Positions 58,349-64,000 of a stretch of DNA of 64,000 nt are shown here, piece after piece. Under the pieces are notes generated by a model, which saw nothing but the letters and a program-made list of their open reading frames with translations, did no database searches and was not told where the DNA came from. Position numbers and translations under genes: made by a program. Positions within the stretch are counted from its first letter, which is position 1. Each line of letters begins with the position of its first letter. Location: positions 4,508,501-4,572,500 of the forward strand of contig NC_080564.1 in NCBI RefSeq assembly GCF_030253575.1. Reading direction: 5' to 3'. The DNA comes from Rhododendron vialii. Its lineage: Eukaryota; Streptophyta; Magnoliopsida; Ericales; Ericaceae.

Positions 58349-58557
58349 CTTGATTTTCTTCCTTTGGCGAAACCTCTGCGGCTATCTCCGATGAAATTGA
58401 TGGCCGGGAAATTGGGGGCTGTGTGAGAAGCAGAAGAGTTGAAGAGATCGGGAGAGGAGAGAAAGTGCGAATGATGAGGAGAGCGGAGAGAAGACGTTCG
58501 AAGGAGGAGAGAGAGACAGCGAGAAGAGATCAGAGCGCGTCTCAGTGCGATCGCCAT
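55428..58557 (-). CDS. RRF: Ribosome-recycling factor, organellar (probably mitochondrial), 8 exons
   Basis: Splits the post-termination ribosome together with EF-G, here in an organelle. Coding exons: 58350-58557, 57343-57483, 57140-57255, 56691-56782, 56509-56530 (22 nt), 56353-56421, 55596-55664, 55428-55508. Phases agree, 798 nt, 265 aa. Residues 1 to about 65 are rich in Arg, Ser and Leu and lack acidic residues, as in a transit peptide; RRGFAKGRKS at its end points to the mitochondrial branch. The RRF body follows: SRELSKLRTGRASAG, the interdomain part with GLNPNVDGQRLIAPIPPLTK, then RRARQKALDAVKKAG and a helical C-terminus ending KEKEIAAG. The start is the first ATG of the long 5' frame. 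A GA/CT microsatellite begins a few bases past the exon 1 donor, and a MITE lies in intron 1. No break was seen. Confidence 0.93.
57848..58100. mobile_element. MITE in RRF intron 1 (AGCATCTCCAAT ends)
   Basis: About 253 bp. TAGCATCTCCAATCCTTACC at the left pairs with GGGTATGACATTGGAGATGA at the right; the interior repeats CCCAAAT.TGGGT words. No coding. Similar in its ends to the elements at 29-362 and 58721-59174. Confidence 0.75.
58308..58345. repeat. GA microsatellite abutting the RRF exon 1 donor
   Basis: About 19 GA units. On the coding strand the donor reads A|GTACCTCTCT, so the CT tract starts at intron position 5-6. Confidence 0.9.
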
Positions 58558-58720
58558 TTCTGAAGACTCTTCGAGTGTTCTTCTAGGGTTTTTGATAAAC
58601 CCTCTCACCGCGTAAATTAAAGGCGTAGTTGACGGCCACGAGTTGTGGGTTAGGATCCGCTAGCTTGTTGCCACATGGATAAACCAAAATCACACTTCTT
58701 TCTTCTTTTTTCCCATCTGA

Positions 58721-59174
58721 TAGCATCCGCATTGTAATGAGCAAATGGATGTGAATAAGTAAATTTAACAACAATGCTCAAAAAATACCCCACATTGTAA
58801 TAACCAAAGTTACAAGTCTTTTAGTAAATAACCAAATTCCACTCATTCCATAACCAAACTTAACAACTTTTACCAATAATCAAAACTCAATAACCAAACT
58901 CAACAATTAAATTCAAAACTCAATAACTCAAAAACACCTCATATTGAAATCGTCTCGAGACGAATAATTTGGTGTGGTCGGGTACGTGATTAAAACTCGA
59001 TTGTCATTGGACAAATATGCATGGTGTATTGTGGGGTTTTTTTTTGTTAGAGATACAAAAATAACCAATGTGGAGGTAGATGTAGTTAAGTTTGATTATG
59101 GACGAAATGGATAATCAAATGCTAACATGACACATTTTAATTATTGATTTTGATTAGTACCATTGCGGATGCTC
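58721..59174. mobile_element. MITE with GCATCCGCA ends, 454 bp
   Basis: TAGCATCCGCATTGTAATGA at the left and ATTGCGGATGCTC at the right are inverted repeats; TGA flanks both ends (58718-58720 and 59175-59177). AT-rich interior with repeated ACCAAACTC/TTTGGTT words. Non-coding; PIF/Harbinger-like by its end type. Confidence 0.75.
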
Positions 59175-60095
59175 TGAAACTGACTCTCGTTCACAAGCAT
59201 TATATTACTCCCGCCAATTACAAATGGATCTCGTAGAGATGATGTTAATGTAGGCACTTTCTATAATTTTTTTATTTAATTAGTTGTTGTACATGTTCCA
59301 CTAAACAAAAAGTCCTTTTACCTAATTTTTTCCTTATTAACAAAAAATACGCATTTGTTAGTTTTGCGCCAAATATTTGTGGATTATTGATTATTCTTGA
59401 CGAGAGAAATCAAAAAAGTAAAAAAAAAATTACTTTTATCCAAACATTTTGAAAAATAACCACTTTTTTTTTTACTGAAAAATGATTATTTTCCAAAATA
59501 TTGAAGCAAAAGTTGGCTTTAATTATGAAGTCGAAACACCCTTTAATATAGGAAGTAATTATTCGGTGGTTGTAGGGCACTGCAATAGCCCCGACACCCA
59601 TCAACATCAATATTTTTGTAGAGTTCATGTACTTAATTGTGAACCCTACATAAATGTGTGATGTTAAGAATAGTTGGGACATCACGAGATGGTATCTTAA
59701 ATATATTTAAAAAAATTCCATAATGTAAGATTTGTTGTGGCATGAGTAAAATTGTGGATTTTTGAAGTGTGAGTTTGGTTGGTCTATGTGGCAACAAGTT
59801 AGTCATAAATCACAAAGGGTTTTTCCTAAGTTGATCTTGTCCACGCAATGGACAGTACTGTATCGGAGTATACTGGATGGATCCTAACCAATCCCTCTTC
59901 CCTTTCTTCCCTTGCTCTTTTCTCCATAACCACCCCAAAAAATGGTGCAACATTACTCTTTCATTCTTGGCTCTTCCCCTGCTCCCTCCCTAACCACGCC
60001 AATTTAAACCCTAGACGCACATTCACACACGCACACACTAATCATACTTCTTCGTAGAAAAAGATTCACTGAAAGCACTAATCTACTGGAAAAAA
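59175..60095. other. Intergenic, 5' flank of the MTERF5-like gene
   Basis: AT-rich sequence with homopolymers, no supported gene. The last 100-200 bp before 60096 are pyrimidine-rich (CCCTCTTCC, CTCCCTAACCACGCC) and probably include the core promoter and 5' UTR of the MTERF5-like gene. Confidence 0.45.
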
Positions 60096-63000
60096 ATGCA
60101 ATCTTTCTCTGCCATAAGGTCCTCCGACCTTTCCTGTCTACCAGGGCCAGCCTTTTTCATAACCAGGTCTCAATTTCTTGTCATTCTCATACATGGGTCC
60201 TGTTTCAATTTCTGTATTTTTTTCGTAGCTACGTAGTACCAAAAGAATCATACTTCTTGCACTTGTGTATTGATTATGTTGATAAACTTTTGGGTATTGT
60301 AAGTGTTTTCCTATCTGATTGTGATGGTGTGATGATAAATTTGCTAGAGGGCGGCATTTGAATGCATACTATATGGTTGCTGATTATTGTAAAGCGCGAA
60401 ACTGAACGGGGCCTTGAAACCGTCTTTGTGAATTCGAATGTTTCTTGACTGACCAAATTCACACTCCTAGGATAAATATAGTATTTGATTTTCGAGACAA
60501 TTGAGCGGAAATACAAAGGCAATGAGTGTCCCACGAGGTTAGCCAAGTGGTAGGTCGAGCCATAGATCACGAGGTCGAATCCATGATGCCTTTGATATGG
60601 TTCAGCTAAAAATGGGTAGGCAATGAGCGTCCCACGAGGTTAGCCAGCTGGTAAGTCGCCATGAGTTCGGACACATGAAAGCGCTTGATCCCCTCAATTT
60701 GCACAGGGCTATCTCCAGCGTTTAGTTGTGTGGGCCCGGGGGTGGGGGGATTGGATGTGCCCAGGAAACTAGTCGAACCAAAAGGTCTTTTCTAATGACA
60801 AAGATAGATTGGGATTGAGGGAAAGAAATGCAATCAGTGGGACTATGAGCAAGTGTGTTTTGGATTATCTTAAGAGAGCCTCTTCAACTTGAGTTGGTAT
60901 GGTAATCGACTCCTTGCGCACTTCACTGTTTTGTTTTCCTAGCAATCAGTATTTTGCTAGCACTCAATTAAGTACAGCTGTTTCAGTAGTTTGCCACGAC
61001 ACTTATGATCAAGAGCACTTTAGATTGTTGTATCTGGCTTCATGCTTGTACTATTTGCTACTAATCAACGCATCCATGATACATTACCTGTTTGATAACC
61101 AGGTACCTGTTGACTTTTGTGGCTCCAACCCACGCTTCCGCTATTGTTGACTTTTGTGGCTCCAACCCACGCTTGCATTTACTCAGCAGACAAGGAGCCT
61201 CCCAAATCCTCTGCTGATATCCTCCAGTATCCTTCAGCCTCCTTTGGAGTAAATGAAGGCAGACTTTCGTGGCAAATGAACAGGGTCTCATCTGGCTATA
61301 AATGGAGACCTTTTGGCTCAAAGTTTTGTATCAGAAATCAGAGAGAAGAGAGTGATACACGAGTGGATTGTGAGGCAATACTGTGTGAGTTTGAGTGATT
61401 GTTGTAATCCTCCTCCAGTAAATATAGTGAATCCGCTGCCCCTCCGTGGACGTACCCGATTATTGGGGAACCACGTAAATCCTTGTGTTTCTCTGTGTTG
61501 TGTGTTTGTGTTTGCTTGGTTTGACTATGATTCAGCACTACAATTGGTATCAGAGCACGTAGTGTAGAACCAAGAACACAAAAACCACCATAGTTCCCGA
61601 CTCTGCTTCTCAGTCCGTGTTCTGTCCGAGTCACAGAGCCACGTTTTTTCTAATCCAAGAATCCGTTTGACCACTGAGTCTTGTGCGTCCTTGCGAGACG
61701 ATTCCAACGCACCAAGACCCATCGGAAACGGAGTAACACAGAGGTCACACGCTCCGTTCAACGGTTGAGCGTGAAAGAAGCTGCTGCTCGCCGGATCTGT
61801 TTTTTTCTTTTCAGAAAACAGAGTTTTTTTTTACTTTAATATCTGTAAGGAGGAAAAACCAGGTGCTGGTTTTTTTTTTACTATGATTCAGCACTACAGT
61901 ACCATGGATCACGAGGTCGAATCCATGAAGCCTTTGATATGGTTGTGCTAAAAATGGGTAGGCAACGAGTAAACCAAGGGATTAGCCAGCTGGTTAGTTG
62001 ACCCATGGGTTCGGAACTTCGGACCTTAGTTGCAGGGAGCTCCTAAAGTGGTGCCGCTCCCACCTTGGGAGCCCGCTTTTGTGCTCCCAACTATGGAGCT
62101 TGACGGGTGCCCGCTCCCATTGAGATGGGAGCTCGCTCCTTACAAAGATGGGAGCTTTTGTATGATCGTTGTATAGAAAAATAGGGATTTATCACTTGGC
62201 TTTATTAATTGGTCTTTGATGAATCTAGCCCAAGTCATGATATCTTGAAAAGAAAAAATCATACTATATTGTAACACTAGCCCATTTCTTAAACTTATGG
62301 AGGACTTGACCCATATTTTTAATTCCTAAAATGATTGTACTTTTAGAATGAATACTTTATGCTACATTAATTTCATGATATATGTACACCCTCCTCTCAC
62401 GCTCCCAATCTTGGGAGCTTCTGTATTCCCTCGCTCCCACGCTCTCGCCCCCGCTCCCGCTTCGTGCAACTAAGCTTCGGATCCGTGAAAGTGCTTGATC
62501 CCCTAAGGTCACACATGGTTATCTACAGTAATTAGCCGACATGCGTGGGTCCTGGGTGGGAGAATCGGATGTTCTCAGGAAACTAGTCGAAGCAAAAGGC
62601 CGTTTCTAATAACCAAGATTCAAAGGGATTGAGAGAAAGAAATGCAATCAGTAGGACTACAAGCAAGTGTTTTTGGAATACCTTAAGTGGCCTGTTAAAC
62701 TTGAGTTGGCTGTTGGCACATTAATCAAGTCCTTGCGCGTTTTACTGTTCTATTTTCCTAGCAATCAAACTGATTTAAGTACTTTGCTAGCACTCAATTA
62801 AGTGCAGCTGTTCCAGTAGTTTCCCACAACACTTGTGATTAAGAGCACTTTTTAGATTTTAGATTGTTGTTATCTGGCTTCATGCTTGTACTGTTTGCTA
62901 CTATAGAAAGCATCCATGATACATTACGTGTTTGGTAACATGGAACCAGGAAACATGTAACTTTTGTTTGTACCAAACAAAGGAATATGGAGTATCACTT

Positions 63001-64000
63001 TTGCCAGAGCCCAATAGCAGCGACAAAAATAATAGCTAGGTTCTTTCTGTGCTTCGCCATTTCTATTTCAAGTTGACATTACTAAAGATTTGTTTTGATA
63101 TCGTAACAGGACTCGACAAAATTTCCACAATAAACTCTTCCTATGCTGCGCTAAGTTTGGTGAGCAATTCCATTTTTTGATTCTTCTCCTTGTTGGATCT
63201 GATAGGCTATCTACTTCCCTACCTAACTACCTCTAATAAGAAACTCACAGTTGTTTTCCCATTCATTCATTTCTTGTCTTCAAAATTGCTACAATGGCAG
63301 ATGAATCGGGTAATGCTGGGTCAAGCACCTTAAGAGTGGCGCCTGCAATTTTGTTAGATGCAGAAAAAGAAGCCAAGGCTGTGTTAACCTTGTTTTTGAA
63401 GAAACAGGTTTTGAGCAAGGCAGTTGCTACAAGAACTATCAATAAAGCAGCACTTTTTGTTGATCACCTTGTTTCAAGGCTTCATTCTGTCCATAAAACT
63501 CGGTATCTTGTAGGTTCGAGTACAACTTATTATTCCTTGGAGCACTCCTTTGTTATGTCGTATCTATTTTCTAAGAGTTACGAACAGGGCCACCACTGAG
63601 TTTTAAGGGACCCTATCTCAAGTTCAGTGATGGGCGGATTTCAATGCTCTTAACTGAAAATCTGGACTAATTTGACACTGTTGAATCAGATTTTGGCCCT
63701 TGGGCGTTTAAATTAAACCATTTGTCAAACTGAAATCATTTTTATTTTGGACTTTCATTTAGGGTACTAAATATTTTGGGGCCCTAATTTTCAGTCGGAG
63801 CCTAAAAGGCAATGGCTTAATTTATTTCCTAACTTATCTGACTTCCTTTGGTTTTCAGGGAGAGAGCCTTTACAACTCTTGAGATCAGAGATGCTCTAAA
63901 TCCATACCTTGAAACCCTCTTTGAGGAATTTGGGGACACTCTGGTAGATCTAGTGGAAAATTTCCCAAATTCACTTATTGAAGAAAGATCAACTGGTCCT
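60096..64000 (+). CDS. MTERF5: MTERF5-like organellar transcription factor, first four exons, runs off the window
   Basis: Amino-terminal part of a mitochondrial-transcription-termination-factor family protein, expected in chloroplasts, where plant mTERFs bind organellar DNA and affect transcription. Exons: 60096-60166, 63110-63159, 63301-63513, 63859 onward; phases agree at all three junctions. Exon 1 encodes a transit-like MQSFSAIRSSDLSCLPGPAF. Exons 2-3 give KLFLCCAKFDESGNAGSSTL. Then come LLDAEKEAKAVLTLFLKKQ, RTINKAALFVDHLVSRLHSV and, in exon 4, REPFTTLEIRDALNPYLETL. This order matches MTERF5-like proteins as I remember them; the mTERF repeats themselves would lie beyond the window. The ATG at 63294 overlaps the exon 3 acceptor and is not the start. 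Intron 1 is 2.9 kb and full of repeats. Confidence 0.65.
60522..61102. repeat. Local duplication in MTERF5-like intron 1, unit 1
   Basis: Homologous to about 61904-62949: the CACGAGGTCGAATCCATGA block, CTAAAAATGGGTAGGCAA, GATCCCCT, AACTAGTCGAA, GAAATGCAATCAGT, TTGCTAGCACTCAATTAAGT and CATCCATGATACATTAC occur in the same order. The first 100 bp have A- and B-box-like sequence (TTAGCCAAGTGG, GGTCGAATCC), so a tRNA-derived SINE may be part of the unit. Confidence 0.8.
61108..61898 (+). mobile_element. Copia-type LTR element remnant in MTERF5-like intron 1 (fossil)
   Basis: A short, clearly broken LTR element, 791 bp, with a 5-bp GTACC duplication at 61103-61107 and 61899-61903. It has a long terminal repeat (61108-61542, TGTTGAC to CACTACA), an initiator tRNA-Met primer-binding site (TGGTATCAGAGC), a little leader sequence, and only the tail of the second LTR. 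Most of the body is missing. The LTR carries a 37-bp tandem repeat at its start. Confidence 0.85.
61904..62949. repeat. Local duplication in MTERF5-like intron 1, unit 2
   Basis: Second copy of 60522-61102, enlarged by the hAT-type MITE at 62025-62474. Before the copia remnant inserted, the two units were directly adjacent. Confidence 0.8.
62025..62474. mobile_element. hAT-type MITE rich in GGGAGC words
   Basis: 450 bp with 10-bp inverted ends CTTAGTTGCA and TGCAACTAAG, flanked by 8 bp CTTCGGAC (62017-62024) and CTTCGGAT (62475-62482). Unit 1 has no insert at this place (GTTCGGACACATGAAAG, near 60665). Subterminal GGGAGC/GCTCCC words are dense at both ends, as is common for hAT elements. Confidence 0.88.
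62950..63109 (+). other. End of MTERF5-like intron 1
   Basis: Unique AT-rich sequence ending in an acceptor, TATCGTAACAG, just before exon 2 at 63110. Confidence 0.5.

Noticed and set aside
63294-63599. Apparent start of a 101-residue protein
   Set aside because: The ATG overlaps the acceptor of exon 3, and the frame beyond 63513 reads into an intron. The phase-compatible upstream exons explain the sequence better.

Overview
This is a stretch of a flowering-plant nuclear genome, most likely a eudicot. It is AT-rich and gene-poor, with genes made of many short exons bounded by GT..AG and dense small inverted-repeat transposons. It also holds an Au-like SINE, Ty1/copia elements primed by initiator tRNA-Met, and plant-specific protein families. 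I joined exons by hand. In every multi-exon model below the phases agree across all junctions.

Layout: (1) 808-5519, minus: a nine-exon secreted acid lipase (417 aa). (2) 8473-12500, minus: a three-exon At3g27210-like protein with an N-myristoylation motif (238 aa). (3) About 12.5-21.5 kb: no convincing gene; foldback MITEs, a Stowaway element, a GAGCCGAGC-rich repeat and a 20-bp tandem array. (4) 21.5-42.2 kb: a head-to-tail segmental duplication. Each unit carries a membrane-anchored LysM-receptor-type pseudokinase (plus strand) and an EF-hand protein of the CML31 type (minus strand). Unit A (about 21508-34164) has an open kinase copy, but a young, whole-looking Tork/TNT1-type copia element (29241-33965) splits its CML gene. 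Unit B (about 34161-42243) has an intact CML gene, but its kinase copy is a pseudogene. Each unit therefore keeps one open gene of the pair. (5) 45237-51301, minus: an eight-coding-exon NT-C2 (EEIG1/EHBP1-type) protein with a dilute-like C-terminal half (948 aa). (6) 55428-58557, minus: an eight-exon organellar ribosome-recycling factor, probably mitochondrial (265 aa). (7) 60096 to beyond the window end, plus: the first four exons of an MTERF5-like organellar transcription factor. Its first intron (2.9 kb) holds a local duplication, a copia remnant and a hAT-type MITE.

The genes form no operon or pathway. The most informative aspect is the duplicated block. Each unit serves as the empty-site control for insertions in the other, so several small elements can be bounded to the base. 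These include a 129-bp insertion with an 11-bp target duplication that I cannot assign to a known class. I found no tRNA or rRNA gene, no CRISPR array, and no clearly new multi-gene system.
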